From assembly GCF_015865035.1 (NCBI RefSeq), contig NZ_JADZGI010000001.1:1302001-1366000 (forward strand): 64,000 nt of DNA. The letters run 5' to 3'. The first letter of the stretch is position 1. Every line of letters begins with the position of its first letter. Under the pieces are notes generated by a model that saw only the letters and a program-made list of their open reading frames with translations, was not told where the DNA came from and did no database searches. Position numbers and translations under genes: made by a program. Origin of the DNA: Novosphingobium aureum (GTDB lineage Bacteria; Pseudomonadota; Alphaproteobacteria; Sphingomonadales; Sphingomonadaceae). Shown one piece after another: positions 1 through 8,834 of this stretch.

Positions 1-2
1 TG

Positions 3-173
3 GCGGGCATGCCCGACGAGGTGCAAAATGCGCTCGCGGCGCAGGTGCCGTTCCCCAAGCGGCTGGGCAAGCCCGAGGAATATGCCCGCCTCGCGCTCTT
101 CATGATCGGCGAGGACTACATGAACGGGGAATCTGTCCGGCTCGACGGCGCGATCCGGATGGGGCCGCGGTAA
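3..173 (+). CDS. Short-chain dehydrogenase/reductase, C-terminal fragment (HSD10-like)
   Basis: Only the last 56 residues of this reading frame lie in the window; the gene starts upstream. The tail resembles the C-terminus of type-II 3-hydroxyacyl-CoA dehydrogenases (HSD10 group of the SDR superfamily): a FPKRLGKPEEYARL block followed by LNGE/MNGE-like and RLDGAIRM. Those enzymes oxidise 3-hydroxyacyl-CoA with NAD in beta-oxidation-type pathways. The catalytic Tyr-Lys and Rossmann motifs are outside the window, so substrate cannot be judged. A TetR regulator begins 5 bases after the stop, so the two probably form a transcription unit. Confidence 0.75.
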   Translation, partial: AGMPDEVQNALAAQVPFPKRLGKPEEYARLALFMIGEDYMNGESVRLDGAIRMGPR

Positions 174-178
174 GGCCG

Positions 179-862
179 ATGGGGGGAAGCGGACCAGCGA
201 AGGGGCGCGGCGCACAGGGCGCCAAGGCGGGCGCTGCGGTCGGCGGCGGCGTCGCTGCGCCGCCGGGCGCGCGCGCCTTGCTGCTCGACACCGCGAGCGC
301 GATCATGCGCGAGGGCGACGTGATCGACATCTCGCTGTCCGAGCTTTCGCTGCGCTCGGGGCTCAATTCCGCATTGGTGAAGTACTACTTCGGCAACAAG
401 GCGGGGCTGCTCAAGGCCCTGCTCGACCGCGACTGGGAGGGCATCGTCACCTCGGTCGACGCGCTCGTCGCCAAGGACGGCTGGTCGCCCGAGGCCAAGC
501 TGCGCCGCCACATCCACAAGGTCGTCGATACTTTCTACGAGGTGCCCTACCTCAACCGCCTGACCATGCGCGTGATCCGCGAGAGCGACGAGGCGGAGGC
601 ACGGCGCATCGCCGATTGCTACCTCTCGCCGATGTACCGCGCTTACGAGGCGCTGATCGGCGACGGCGTGCGCGCGGGCGTGTTCCGCGAGATCGACCCG
701 CAGCTGTTCTATTTCACCGTCACCGGCGCGGTCGACCGCTTCTTCTCGGCGCGCCTCGTGCTCAAGCACTGCTTCGATCAGGACACGTTGACCGAGACCC
801 TGCGCGACCGCTATCGCGAGCACTCCATCGACATCATCATGGCAGGTATTCTTGCGCGCTGA
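179..862 (+). CDS. TetR/AcrR-family transcriptional regulator
   Basis: This is a 227-residue protein with a TetR-type N-terminal helix-turn-helix at about residues 40-80 (ELSLRSGLNSALVKYYFGNK, then a GLLKALLDRD helix). An all-helical ligand domain follows. Residues 1-30 are a Gly/Ala/Lys-rich extension that is unusual for the family, so the true start could be further in, although no better ribosome site is obvious. It directly follows the SDR gene and overlaps the next gene by 11 bases. Co-transcription with a beta-oxidation-type dehydrogenase suggests a regulator responding to acyl-CoA or a related ligand; that is inference from position only. Confidence 0.85.
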   Translation: MGGSGPAKGRGAQGAKAGAAVGGGVAAPPGARALLLDTASAIMREGDVIDISLSELSLRSGLNSALVKYYFGNKAGLLKALLDRDWEGIVTSVDALVAKDGWSPEAKLRRHIHKVVDTFYEVPYLNRLTMRVIRESDEAEARRIADCYLSPMYRAYEALIGDGVRAGVFREIDPQLFYFTVTGAVDRFFSARLVLKHCFDQDTLTETLRDRYREHSIDIIMAGILAR

Positions 863-1742
863 AAAATCGACGTCCTGGCACATCGGGGTCATCGGCGGAT
901 CGGGTCTCGCGGCCGGCATCGAACTGGAGGATGCGCAGGAGATCGCGGTCGCCAGCCCCTTCGGCGAACCCTCAGGGCCGGTCGTCACCGGACGCATCGG
1001 CGAGGTGCGCATGACCTTCCTCGCACGCCACGGCAAGGGGCACGCGATCCCGCCTTCGCGCGTCAACTACCGCGCCAACATCGACGTACTCAAGCGCTGC
1101 GGGGTGACCGACGTTGTTGCGCTCTCGGCGATCGGCTCGCTGACCGAGGAGATGGCGCCTGGGCACATGGTGATGGTCGACCAGTTCATCGACCGCACCA
1201 CGCAGCGCGTCTCCAGCTTCTTCGACACCGGGCTCGTCGCTCACGTCAGCCTCGCCGACCCGGTCTGCGAGCGGCTCAAGGGCCTGCTCGCCGGGGCAGC
1301 GGAACTGGCGGGCGGCGAGGTCCACCAGCGCGGAACCTACCTGTGCATCGAGGGGCCGCAATTCTCGACCCGTGCGGAAAGCCTGATGTACCGGGCCTGG
1401 GGTGCGCATGTCATCGGCATGACCGGCATGCCTGAGGCGCGCCTCGCGCGCGAGGCCGAGCTGCCCTACGCGATGCTCGGCATGGTGACCGACTACGATT
1501 GCTGGCGCGAGGACGAGGCAGGCGTCGAGGTCAGCCATGTGCTCGAGGTCATGCAGGCCAATGCCGAGCTCGCGCGCACTGCGGTGCGCAACCTTGCGCA
1601 CCACGTGCCGGCAGTGCGCGAGCCGAGCCCGGTCGACACCGCGCTCGAACATGCGCTGATCACCGCGCCCGATGCACGCGATCGCAAGCTGGTCCACAAG
1701 CTCGATGCCGTCGCCTGCCGCCTGTTCGGCGAGCGCGACTGA
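852..1742 (+). CDS. mtnP: S-methyl-5'-thioadenosine phosphorylase
   Basis: This 296-residue PNP/MTAP-family enzyme is predicted to cleave 5'-methylthioadenosine with phosphate to adenine and methylthioribose-1-phosphate, the first salvage step after polyamine or homoserine-lactone synthesis. Visible family motifs are GVIGGSGL near the N-terminus, RHGKGH, NYRANI, EGPQFSTRAES and the GMTGMPEA block followed by TDYD. The start is a TTG at 852, inside the end of the TetR gene (11-base overlap). No ATG gives a complete GGSG loop, so the rare start is preferred. The overlap implies translational coupling. Hypoxanthine-type (MTIP) specificity cannot be excluded from sequence alone. Confidence 0.93.
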   Translation: MRAEKSTSWHIGVIGGSGLAAGIELEDAQEIAVASPFGEPSGPVVTGRIGEVRMTFLARHGKGHAIPPSRVNYRANIDVLKRCGVTDVVALSAIGSLTEEMAPGHMVMVDQFIDRTTQRVSSFFDTGLVAHVSLADPVCERLKGLLAGAAELAGGEVHQRGTYLCIEGPQFSTRAESLMYRAWGAHVIGMTGMPEARLAREAELPYAMLGMVTDYDCWREDEAGVEVSHVLEVMQANAELARTAVRNLAHHVPAVREPSPVDTALEHALITAPDARDRKLVHKLDAVACRLFGERD

Positions 1743-1761
1743 GCCGGGCAGGGATTGTCCG

Positions 1762-2043
1762 ATGGCGCGCAAGTCCCGCAAGAAGCGCTACCTCACCGCG
1801 ACGATGCCCGACGGCTACGTCAAGACCATCGGCCCCACCGCCGATCCCTTCACGCATTACTGGCGCATCGTCGCCACGCTCGAGAACGGCAAGAGCGAGG
1901 TGTTCTGGGGCCACGAGCGCAGTCTGGCCGAGGCGAAGAAGCTGAAAGGTCCCGCGGGCGAGGGCGCGAAGAAGCGCGGCTGGACGGGCTATACCTTCGA
2001 GATCGCCGAGCTCGTCGAAAGCGAGGAACCGCCAGCCCCCTGA
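1762..2043 (+). CDS. Small basic protein of unknown function (93 aa)
   Basis: This short soluble protein starts with a lysine/arginine-rich ARKSRKKRY segment. It is followed by a compact region rich in aromatic residues (HYWRIVATLENG, EVFWGH) and a basic helix (LAEAKKLKGPAGEGAKKRG). I chose the ATG at 1762 because GGCAGGGA lies just upstream and because an earlier in-frame start would run into the end of mtnP. It ends 28 bases before a strong terminator. I do not recognise a named family. The coding pattern matches its neighbours, so it is likely a real conserved small protein. Confidence 0.65.
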   Translation: MARKSRKKRYLTATMPDGYVKTIGPTADPFTHYWRIVATLENGKSEVFWGHERSLAEAKKLKGPAGEGAKKRGWTGYTFEIAELVESEEPPAP

Positions 2044-2071
2044 AGCCAGTGACCGTAGTGTCCTCAAGAGA

Positions 2072-2105
2072 AAAGCCCCTTCGCGGCAATGCGCGAAGGG
2101 GCTTT
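2072..2105. terminator. Strong hairpin terminator between convergent units
   Basis: A perfect 14-bp stem (2072-2085 with 2092-2105) closes a 6-base loop. It is flanked by A-rich sequence on the left and TTTCCTT on the right, so it can act in both directions. It separates the plus-strand mtnP unit from the minus-strand Tad locus, whose last gene ends at 2151. Confidence 0.9.
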
Positions 2106-2150
2106 CCTTGTCCGGACCGGGTGGGCGGAACTTGTCTGTGAAAGAGGATC

Positions 2151-3170
2151 CTAGTTGCTGCCCGGGCCGTCGCCACCGAAGGCGTCGGCGATCGAGCAGG
2201 CGGCTGGGCCGAGAATGACCACGAAGAGCGTGGGCAGGATGAACAGGATCAGCGGCACGGTCATGATCGCGGGCAGGCGCGCGGCCTTTTCCTCGGCGCG
2301 CATCATGCGCTCGTTGCGGAACTCGGCCGAGAGCACGCGCAGGGCCGAGGCGAGCGGGGTGCCGTAGCGCTCGGTCTGGACCATGGTCGTGACCACGCCT
2401 TTGACCGCATCGAGATCGACGCGCCACGCGAGGTTCTCGAAGGCCTGGCGGCGTTCGGTCAGGAACGAGAGCTCGATCGAGGTGAGCGAGAGTTCGTCGC
2501 CCAGTTCCGGGTAGGCGCGGCCCAGTTCGCGCGAGACACGCTCGAACGAGGCGTCGACGGTGAGACCGGCCTCGGCGCAGATGACGAGCAGGTCGAGCGC
2601 GTCGGGCAGGCCCTTGCGGATCGCGTCGGTGCGCTTGGTGATGAGGTTCTGGAGGAAGATGTCGGGGCCCTTGTAGCCCGCGAGCAGCATGACCGCGAAG
2701 CCGCCGAAGCGCTTGAAGGCGCTCCACTCGGGGAAGTAGTCGACCCAGTAGATCATGATCGCGGCGAAACCGCCCAGTGCGATCGGCGCGACGAGGCGTG
2801 CGAAGACCACCGCGACCGCCCACTGCTTGTCGCGGATGCCGGCCTGGGCGAGCTTTTGCTGGATGACCTTGAGCTGGCTGTCCTGGAGCACCTTGAGGCT
2901 GCCCAGGATCGCGCTCATGCGATCGGTGGTCTCGTTGCGGCGAACGATGCTCTGGCGCTTGCGCGCGCCGGTGGTGATGCCGGCCTTGAGCTGTTCGCGG
3001 CGCGCGTTGAGGGCGCGCACGCGCTTGGCCATCGGGTCGCGCACGGTGATCGCGGTGTAGATCGCGAACATCGTCGCCATCGCCGCCACGGCCGCGAGCA
3101 GCGTACCGATGAGGATGACGTCGAAGCCGAGGATCGTGGGACCGGCGGGTTGATCAGGCATGATGTGCAC
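2151..3170 (-). CDS. tadC: Tad pilus inner-membrane platform protein TadC (locus 1)
   Basis: This 339-residue type II secretion F-domain protein is an inner-membrane platform component of Flp/Tad pilus assembly. It has an N-terminal membrane segment (ILIGTLLAAVAAMATMFAIY), a charged linker, further membrane segments around 120-170, the T2SSF domain at about 190-300 with AEAGLTVDASFERVSREL, and a C-terminal helix (MTVPLILFILPTLFVVILG). It is the last gene of the locus, 9 bases after tadB. TadB and TadC normally work with the ATPase CpaF, which this locus does not encode. Confidence 0.93.
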   Translation of the reverse strand: MHIMPDQPAGPTILGFDVILIGTLLAAVAAMATMFAIYTAITVRDPMAKRVRALNARREQLKAGITTGARKRQSIVRRNETTDRMSAILGSLKVLQDSQLKVIQQKLAQAGIRDKQWAVAVVFARLVAPIALGGFAAIMIYWVDYFPEWSAFKRFGGFAVMLLAGYKGPDIFLQNLITKRTDAIRKGLPDALDLLVICAEAGLTVDASFERVSRELGRAYPELGDELSLTSIELSFLTERRQAFENLAWRVDLDAVKGVVTTMVQTERYGTPLASALRVLSAEFRNERMMRAEEKAARLPAIMTVPLILFILPTLFVVILGPAACSIADAFGGDGPGSN

Positions 3171-3179
3171 TCTCTCCGG

Positions 3180-4151
3180 TCAGATTTCGAAGCTGACCAT
3201 CTTGGCCATGATGAAGGCGCCGATACCCATCCACACGAGGCCGCCCATGCCGGCCACCATCAGGCGCTCGTCGACGAAGAATTCGCCGATGTAGCCCGGG
3301 TTGATCCACCAGATCATGGTGAAGACGATGAAGGGCAGGGCGCCGACGATATAGGCCGAGGCCTTCGATTCCGAGCTCATCGCGCGGATCTTGAGTTTCA
3401 TCTGCGCGCGCTTGCGCAGCACGTCGGACAGGTTGGCGAGCGTCTCGGCGAGGTTGCCGCCGGTCTCGCGCTGGATCGCGAGCGTGATGCAGAAGAAGTT
3501 GAATTCGGGCATCGAGAGCCGGTCGGCGGTCTCCTGGAGGGCATCCTCCATGGTCTTGCCGATCTTGATGCGCTCGGTGATGAGCTTGAATTCCTCGCCC
3601 ACCGGGCCCGGAACTTCCTTGGCGACGACGCCCAGCGTCTCGGTCACCGGCAGGCCCGAACGAAGGCCGCGCACGAGCAGCTCGATCGCATCGGGGAACT
3701 TGGTGGTGAAGGAATTGGCGCGCTTGGAGACGAAGTAGTTCACCACCAGGTGCGGCAGTCCGGCTCCCACCAGGAGGCCGATGGCGAGGGCCAGCAGCGC
3801 CGCGCCGGTCTTGATGAAGATCAGCAGCGCGATCACCGCGGCAAGGCCGAGCGAGGCATAGAGATACTGCGAGAGCGTCCAGCCCTTGCCCGCACGGTGC
3901 AGGCGCAGTTCGAGCGCCTCGATGCGCGAGCCGGAACCCGCGATGGCGTGGAGCTTGGGCTTGCGCGCGGCAACTGCCTTGCGCATCTGCGCTTCGACCC
4001 GGTCGTTGGTGCTCTGCGAATGGCGGAAGCGCACGGCTTTCAGGCGCCGTGCCGATTCCTTCGTCGGCGAGGGACCGGACAGGAGCAGGAAGCCCAGGAC
4101 CATGACGGTCATCAGGCCAAGCGCCACGAACAGGAGCTGAACCGGGATCAT
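3180..4151 (-). CDS. tadB: Tad pilus inner-membrane platform protein TadB (locus 1)
   Basis: This is a 323-residue T2SSF-domain platform protein. It has an N-terminal membrane helix, a basic cytoplasmic segment, a paired helix region near 100-135, the F domain with LLVRGLRSGLPVTETLG and QRETGGNLAETLANLSDVLRK, and a C-terminal hydrophobic anchor. AGGCGAAAC precedes the ATG as a ribosome site. It lies 78 bases downstream of cpaE. In most Tad operons cpaF occupies that junction, so the order cpaE-tadB is abnormal. Confidence 0.93.
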   Translation of the reverse strand: MIPVQLLFVALGLMTVMVLGFLLLSGPSPTKESARRLKAVRFRHSQSTNDRVEAQMRKAVAARKPKLHAIAGSGSRIEALELRLHRAGKGWTLSQYLYASLGLAAVIALLIFIKTGAALLALAIGLLVGAGLPHLVVNYFVSKRANSFTTKFPDAIELLVRGLRSGLPVTETLGVVAKEVPGPVGEEFKLITERIKIGKTMEDALQETADRLSMPEFNFFCITLAIQRETGGNLAETLANLSDVLRKRAQMKLKIRAMSSESKASAYIVGALPFIVFTMIWWINPGYIGEFFVDERLMVAGMGGLVWMGIGAFIMAKMVSFEI

Positions 4152-4182
4152 CGTGCGTTTCGCCTTCCTTGTTTGGACCTGG

Positions 4183-4199
4183 CCCCGATCGGATCGGGG
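4183..4199 (-). other. Short palindrome in the cpaE-tadB gap where cpaF is expected
   Basis: CCCCGATC-G-GATCGGGG is a perfect 8-bp inverted repeat inside the 78-base gap (4152-4229) between cpaE and tadB. No T tract follows on the minus strand, so it is a poor intrinsic terminator. It could be an intercistronic mRNA structure or a deletion scar. Nothing resembling residual cpaF coding sequence was seen in the gap. Confidence 0.4.
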
Positions 4200-4229
4200 G
4201 CAGGTTCGGCGAGGTTACCGCACCAGCGC

Positions 4230-5516
4230 TCAGCTGGCGGCGGCTTCCGACTTCTTGTTGCCCAGTCCCGACATCAGCGACTTGAGATCGAGCTTGTCGA
4301 GCAGCGAGCCACCCTTGCGTGCACCAGCCTCGCCATCATCCTCGTCGATGGTGTTGAGGATGGTCTTGCCGAGGTCGCGCATCACGCTGGCCGCACGGGT
4401 CGAACGGTTGGCGTCGATGAAGGTCTGGCCCAGCTTGGCGGCGAGCGCCGCGGCCTTGGGATCGAAGGGAATGGTCAGTTCGACCTTGGTCTCGATCGAG
4501 GCCTCGAAGTCGGCCTTGCTGATCTCGCCCACGCCGGTCTGCACCTTGTTGGCGACGACGATCACGCGGCTGTGCGGCGCATTGGCGCGCAGCCACGAGA
4601 GCACGCGGATGGTGTCGCGCGCCGAGGCAAGCGTCAGTTCGGCGACGACCACGACCACGTTCACGTCGGTGACGAGCTGCGGGAAGTTGATCAGCATCGA
4701 GCGCGGCATGTCGATGACGGTGGTCTCGAAAGCCTCGCGGAATTCCTCCTCGAGCTGCATGAAGGCAGCGCCGTCGGTCATCAGCGGGGTCGAGATCGGA
4801 GCCTCGGCCGAGAGGATCGCGAGGTTGTCGTTGGCGCGGATCATGGCGCGTTCGATGAACAGGCCGTCGATGCGGCTGGGGTTCTCGATCGCGTCGGTGA
4901 GACCGCGGCCCGGCTCGAGGTCGAGACACAGTGCGCCCGTACCGAAGTGGATGTCGAGGTCGAGCAGCGCGGTCGGCAGCTTGTTGTCGGCGCTGAACAT
5001 CCATGCCAGCGAGGTGGCGATGGTCGAGGCGCCCACGCCGCCGCGCGTGCCGATCACGGCGGTCGAGACGTGCTGCTTGGAGCTGCCGCCCTCGCTGGCG
5101 CGCGGCGCCGAGAAGACCGCCTGCGCCTGCGACATGGCATCGCGCACCTGCGCCGGGGTCAGCGGCTTGAGCAGGTAGTCGTGGATGCCGCTGGCGATGA
5201 GGTCGCGGTAGAGGCGCACGTCGTTGACCTGGCCGACCGCGATCACCACGGTGCCCGGCTCGCAGACTTCGGCGAGCGCGTTGATGTCGCTGAGCGGGTC
5301 GCCGCTCTCGGAGAGGTCGACCATCAGGATGTTGGGCGAGGCGGTGATCGAGAGCGACTGGATCGCGTTGCGCAGGCCGCCCTTGTAGCACTTCTCGGGC
5401 GCCCAGCCCATTTCCATGACGATCGGGCGCAGCACGTCGAGCGAGGCATCGTCGCACATGTAGACCGCGAACTGCTCGCGACCGTTGCCGTTACCGGATT
5501 TCCAGGGTGCGTTCAT
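4230..5516 (-). CDS. cpaE: Pilus assembly ATPase-like protein CpaE/TadZ (locus 1)
   Basis: This 428-residue CpaE/TadZ protein positions the Tad machine at its cellular site. Residues 1-140 form an atypical receiver-like domain (MCDDASLDVLRPIVMEMGW, then GIHDYLLKPLTPAQVRDAM). Residues about 150-400 form a MinD/ParA-type domain with VIGTRGGVGASTIATSLAW as the P-loop, followed by LLDLDIHFGTGALCLDL. The Walker-A lysine of KGGxGKT is replaced (GGVGAST), as is common in CpaE. Its stop is 3 bases before the cpaD-side gene boundary, consistent with one tight operon. ATP binding without strong hydrolysis is inference. Confidence 0.92.
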   Translation of the reverse strand: MNAPWKSGNGNGREQFAVYMCDDASLDVLRPIVMEMGWAPEKCYKGGLRNAIQSLSITASPNILMVDLSESGDPLSDINALAEVCEPGTVVIAVGQVNDVRLYRDLIASGIHDYLLKPLTPAQVRDAMSQAQAVFSAPRASEGGSSKQHVSTAVIGTRGGVGASTIATSLAWMFSADNKLPTALLDLDIHFGTGALCLDLEPGRGLTDAIENPSRIDGLFIERAMIRANDNLAILSAEAPISTPLMTDGAAFMQLEEEFREAFETTVIDMPRSMLINFPQLVTDVNVVVVVAELTLASARDTIRVLSWLRANAPHSRVIVVANKVQTGVGEISKADFEASIETKVELTIPFDPKAAALAAKLGQTFIDANRSTRAASVMRDLGKTILNTIDEDDGEAGARKGGSLLDKLDLKSLMSGLGNKKSEAAAS

Positions 5517-5519
5517 GGC

Positions 5520-6197
5520 TCAGTTGTCCTTCGTGCCGGCTTCGGAGACGGTGTTGCCCTTGCCCGTGGTGGTGGCCTTGCGATAGGCGTCGATGGCCTT
5601 GCTCGAGGTCATCAGGACGGTGTCGCCGGTGCTGTCTGCGCCGTGGAGCAGGTCCTCGGGATTGGCGACCATCGCGGCGAGGTTCGAGTTCGTCGCGCAG
5701 CCGTAGTTGCCCGAGAGGCCGTTGTTCGGATTGAAGTCCGAATTGGTCGACCAGTCGGGGCACGAGGGCACGCTGGCGCGGGTGCGGGTGAGCACGACGC
5801 GCACGGTTCCCGCATTGACGTACCCCGGCGTGATCGGCGCCTCGTCCGAGACGAGGATGCCGTGGCGCGCGGCGACGGCGGCGACCGCGTCGCGGGTGAC
5901 CGGGCTGGAGGCCGGGTCGTCGACGTGGATCTTGTCGCCGTACTTGAGGTCCATCGCGTCGAGCCAGCCCGAGAGGCGCTGCTGCTCGCCATAGGCGAGG
6001 CCGCTGGTGCCCGAGGTCAGGTCGAGCGTGTAGTTGACCTTCTCGACCACCGGCTGGTGCTGGCTGTACATCGAGCGGTTCTGCGGGATGCCGCCGCAGC
6101 CGGCGAGCGCGAGCCCGGCGCCGAGCGCGAGCAGGGTGCCGGCGAGCCTGGCGGGACGGTTCTTTGCGCTGCTGTGCATGGAAATCACCTTTGTCAT
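5520..6197 (-). CDS. cpaD: Pilus assembly lipoprotein CpaD (locus 1)
   Basis: This 225-residue CpaD-family outer-membrane lipoprotein is thought to assist assembly or stability of the CpaC secretin. It has a signal peptide ending in the lipobox LALAGC (Cys 34), followed by a periplasmic domain with a PDWSTNSDFNPNN-type segment near the middle that is characteristic of CpaD. A second in-frame ATG at 6179 is preceded by AAAGGTG with better spacing, so the protein may start six residues later. Locus 2 lacks an equivalent gene. Confidence 0.9.
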   Translation of the reverse strand: MTKVISMHSSAKNRPARLAGTLLALGAGLALAGCGGIPQNRSMYSQHQPVVEKVNYTLDLTSGTSGLAYGEQQRLSGWLDAMDLKYGDKIHVDDPASSPVTRDAVAAVAARHGILVSDEAPITPGYVNAGTVRVVLTRTRASVPSCPDWSTNSDFNPNNGLSGNYGCATNSNLAAMVANPEDLLHGADSTGDTVLMTSSKAIDAYRKATTTGKGNTVSEAGTKDN

Positions 6198-6204
6198 GTC
6201 AGGC

Positions 6205-7749
6205 TCACTTCAGGCTGAAGCCGGGCTTCGCGGCATCGTCTGCGGAAGCGGTGCGGGTCCGGGTCGCGGGCGTCGCCGCGCCGATGGCGGGCGCTGCGGG
6301 CGCGGCCTCGGGAGCGGCGCTCGGGCCGGGACGACGCTGGTTGCTTTCGCCATCGCTCTGCATGTTGCCGAGCAGGCGCTGCAGCTCGTTGGGCGTGTTG
6401 AAGCCGTCGGTGGGCAGGACGATCTGCGAGGCATCGACCGGGTTTACCAGGTACGGGGTGATGACGATGACCAGTTCGGTCTCGCCGCGACGGTAGTTGG
6501 TCGAGCGGAACAGCGAGCCCAGGATCGGCAGGTCGCCGGCGCCCGGGACCTTCTGGATCGAGTTCGAGCTGTTGTTCGAGAGCAGGCCCGCGATCATGAA
6601 GCTCTGGCCCGAGCCGAGCTCGACCGTCGTTTCGGTGCGCCGCGTGGTCAGCGAGGGAACCTCGAAGCCGTTGAGCGTGACCGAGCCCTGGCTCGAGAGT
6701 TCGGAAACTTCGGGGCGCACGCGAAGCGAGATGCGGCCATTGGCGAGCACGGTGGGCGTATAGCTGAGGCTCACGCCGTAGTTCTTGTACTCGATCGAGG
6801 TCGCGCCGAGGCCCTGGCTGATCGGGATCGGGAATTCGCCGCCCGCGAGGAACTCGGCGGTCTCGCCCGAAAGCGCGGTGAGGTTGGGCTGGGCGAGGCT
6901 GGTGACGAGACCGACGGTCTCGCCGGCATCGAGCGCGCCGAGGATGTCGACGCCCAGCAGCTTGCCCGCCATCGCGATGGTGCCGCCCGTGGTGGTGGGA
7001 TCGACCGTCGAGCCGGGCATCGAGGAACCGTCGGGCAGGGTCACCGAGACCGAGCTGCCGATGCCCATCGGCATGCCCGGTGCGAAGGTGTTGACCGCGC
7101 CCTGACCGAGGCCGAACTTGAAGCCGCCGGTGCTGTCGATGGTGGTGAGGTTGACGCCCAGCGTCTTGACCAGCGAGCGGCTGACCTCGGCGATGCGTAC
7201 CTGCAGGTTGACCTGCAGCGGGGTCGCCATGCGCAGGCGGGAGATGACGTTGGCTTCCTTGCCGACGTAGGCCTGGACGAGGCGCTCGGCTTCAGAGGCG
7301 TCCTCGGGCGACTTGATCGTGCCGGTCAGCAGGAAGGTGTTGGTGCCCATCGTCGAGACGGTGATGCGCGCTTCGGGCATGGCGAGGCGCAGCATCGAGT
7401 CGACGCTGTCGAAGTTCGAGCCGACGCGGATGTTGGCCGACCACACGACCTTGCCGGCGCGGTCGCTGGCATAGACGGTGGTGGTGCCGCCCGCCTTGCC
7501 GAAGACGTAGAGCTGGCTGGTCGACTTGACCTGGACGTCGGCGACGGCATCGTTGGCGACGAACACGTCGGTCATCGAGCCGGGCACGTTGACCAGCTGG
7601 CCATTGCCGATCGAGAGCGAGATGTCCTGCGCGGGGCGGACCACCGACTGCGCGGCGGCCGGGCTGGCGAGCCCTGCGCTCAGCGCCATGGCGAGCGGGG
7701 CCGAGGCGCCGACGAGCGTCAGCATGGACTTGAGAAGGCGACGGTTCAT
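6205..7749 (-). CDS. cpaC: Tad secretin CpaC/RcpA (locus 1)
   Basis: This outer-membrane secretin, about 514 residues, forms the pilus exit channel. It has a cleavable signal peptide ending PAAAQ, an N-terminal pilus-secretin domain (ISLSIGNGQLVNVPG), a BON-like region near 130-170, and a secretin domain at about 230-440 with LTALSGETAEFLAGGEFPIP and YGVSLSYTPTVL. It ends in a Pro/Ala-rich tail. I use the ATG at 7749 because GAGGGC sits upstream and the signal peptide begins there. An alternative GTG/ATG at 7815/7812 overlaps the cpaB stop and would add 21-22 unneeded residues. Confidence 0.93.
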   Translation of the reverse strand: MNRRLLKSMLTLVGASAPLAMALSAGLASPAAAQSVVRPAQDISLSIGNGQLVNVPGSMTDVFVANDAVADVQVKSTSQLYVFGKAGGTTTVYASDRAGKVVWSANIRVGSNFDSVDSMLRLAMPEARITVSTMGTNTFLLTGTIKSPEDASEAERLVQAYVGKEANVISRLRMATPLQVNLQVRIAEVSRSLVKTLGVNLTTIDSTGGFKFGLGQGAVNTFAPGMPMGIGSSVSVTLPDGSSMPGSTVDPTTTGGTIAMAGKLLGVDILGALDAGETVGLVTSLAQPNLTALSGETAEFLAGGEFPIPISQGLGATSIEYKNYGVSLSYTPTVLANGRISLRVRPEVSELSSQGSVTLNGFEVPSLTTRRTETTVELGSGQSFMIAGLLSNNSSNSIQKVPGAGDLPILGSLFRSTNYRRGETELVIVITPYLVNPVDASQIVLPTDGFNTPNELQRLLGNMQSDGESNQRRPGPSAAPEAAPAAPAIGAATPATRTRTASADDAAKPGFSLK

Positions 7750-7811
7750 GGATTTGCCCTCAGGATTGGCGGAGCGGTCGTGGGCGACGCTGGCGTTGCG
7801 GTTCTGGCGCA

Positions 7812-8834
7812 TCACTTGGTCCCCACGGCTTCTTCGGTGGTGATCTTGCCGCGGGTGACGCGCACCACCGGACCGGAGCGGACCGGGGCAGCGGCTGCGG
7901 GCGCACCGGGGTTGCCGGCGATCGCGACAGTGGTGCCCTGCGCCGGGCGCTCGTCGGCACTGGCCGGACGGCTGGAGCGCTGGAAGCGCGAGACGTCGCC
8001 GCCGGTGACGTAAGTGGTGTTGCCCTCGATCGGACGGTTCATCGCCTGGCGCATGATCTTCTCTTCCTGCTCGCGGGTCGCGCCCTCGGGGACGGCGACT
8101 TCACCGCTGGCGAGGATGCGCTCGAACTCGCCGTGGCTGTCGGCCAGCGACCGCAGCGAGAGGCTGAGCTCGCCGATCTCCTCGGAGACCGCGATCTTCT
8201 CGGCGATGCGCGGGGTCACCTCGAGGGTCACGGTGCGGAAGGCGCGGACCACGGTCTTGCCGTCGACGACCTCGTTGTCGGTGGTCTGGTCGGTGGCGAG
8301 CACGCGCAGGTTGCGCAGGATCGTCTCGGTGGTGTTGAGGGGCTCCGATTCGGCGCCCTTGACCTGCTGGGTGAGCATCAGGTCGACGCGGTCGCCGGGG
8401 AACACGAAGCCGCCCACGCCGGTCTTGGCCGAAACCGAGATGGTGACCGCACGCATGCCCGGCCCGAGAGCGGCAGCGAGGAAGCCACGGTCGCCCGGCG
8501 CGACGAGCGCACCCTGGGTGACGGGCTCGCCGGCGGTGACCGGGAAGCGCACGACGGTGCCGAGCAGCTTGTTCATGTCGGCTTCGCCGTCGATGAAGTA
8601 GGCGTCCTTGACGAGACCGGTGGGCCAGTCCTGGAAGGAGATTGCATCGGCGGTGATGATGGTCCCGACCGGCAGCGCCCGCTGCGCGACGAGGACCTTG
8701 GGCCCCTTGGGCTGAACCGCGACGGCTTCGGCCCTGGGTGCCGATGCGCCGACGAACATCGATCGAGCTGCAAAGGCGGTGCCGGCGGCAACCACCAGTG
8801 CAACGATCAGCAGCATCAGCTTCTTCTTATCCAT
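7812..8834 (-). CDS. cpaB: Pilus assembly protein CpaB/RcpC (locus 1)
   Basis: This 340-residue CpaB has an N-terminal membrane anchor (KLMLLIVALVVAAGTAFAARS). It is followed by an SAF domain (VLVAQRALPVGTIITADAI) and the RcpC/CpaB periplasmic domain with RAVTISVSAKTGVGGFVFPGDRVD. It is thought to work with the secretin in the periplasm. The C-terminal 60 residues are Ala/Pro-rich. It is separated from cpaA by about 100 bases that contain a hairpin, unlike the tight junctions downstream. Confidence 0.93.
   Translation of the reverse strand: MDKKKLMLLIVALVVAAGTAFAARSMFVGASAPRAEAVAVQPKGPKVLVAQRALPVGTIITADAISFQDWPTGLVKDAYFIDGEADMNKLLGTVVRFPVTAGEPVTQGALVAPGDRGFLAAALGPGMRAVTISVSAKTGVGGFVFPGDRVDLMLTQQVKGAESEPLNTTETILRNLRVLATDQTTDNEVVDGKTVVRAFRTVTLEVTPRIAEKIAVSEEIGELSLSLRSLADSHGEFERILASGEVAVPEGATREQEEKIMRQAMNRPIEGNTTYVTGGDVSRFQRSSRPASADERPAQGTTVAIAGNPGAPAAAAPVRSGPVVRVTRGKITTEEAVGTK

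Noticed and set aside
2856..6218. A 1120-codon open frame on the plus strand across tadC-tadB-cpaE-cpaD
   Set aside because: It is antisense to four well-supported Tad genes, its product is a low-complexity His/Arg/Asp/Gly mix, and it has no domain. Long antisense frames are expected in GC-rich codon usage.
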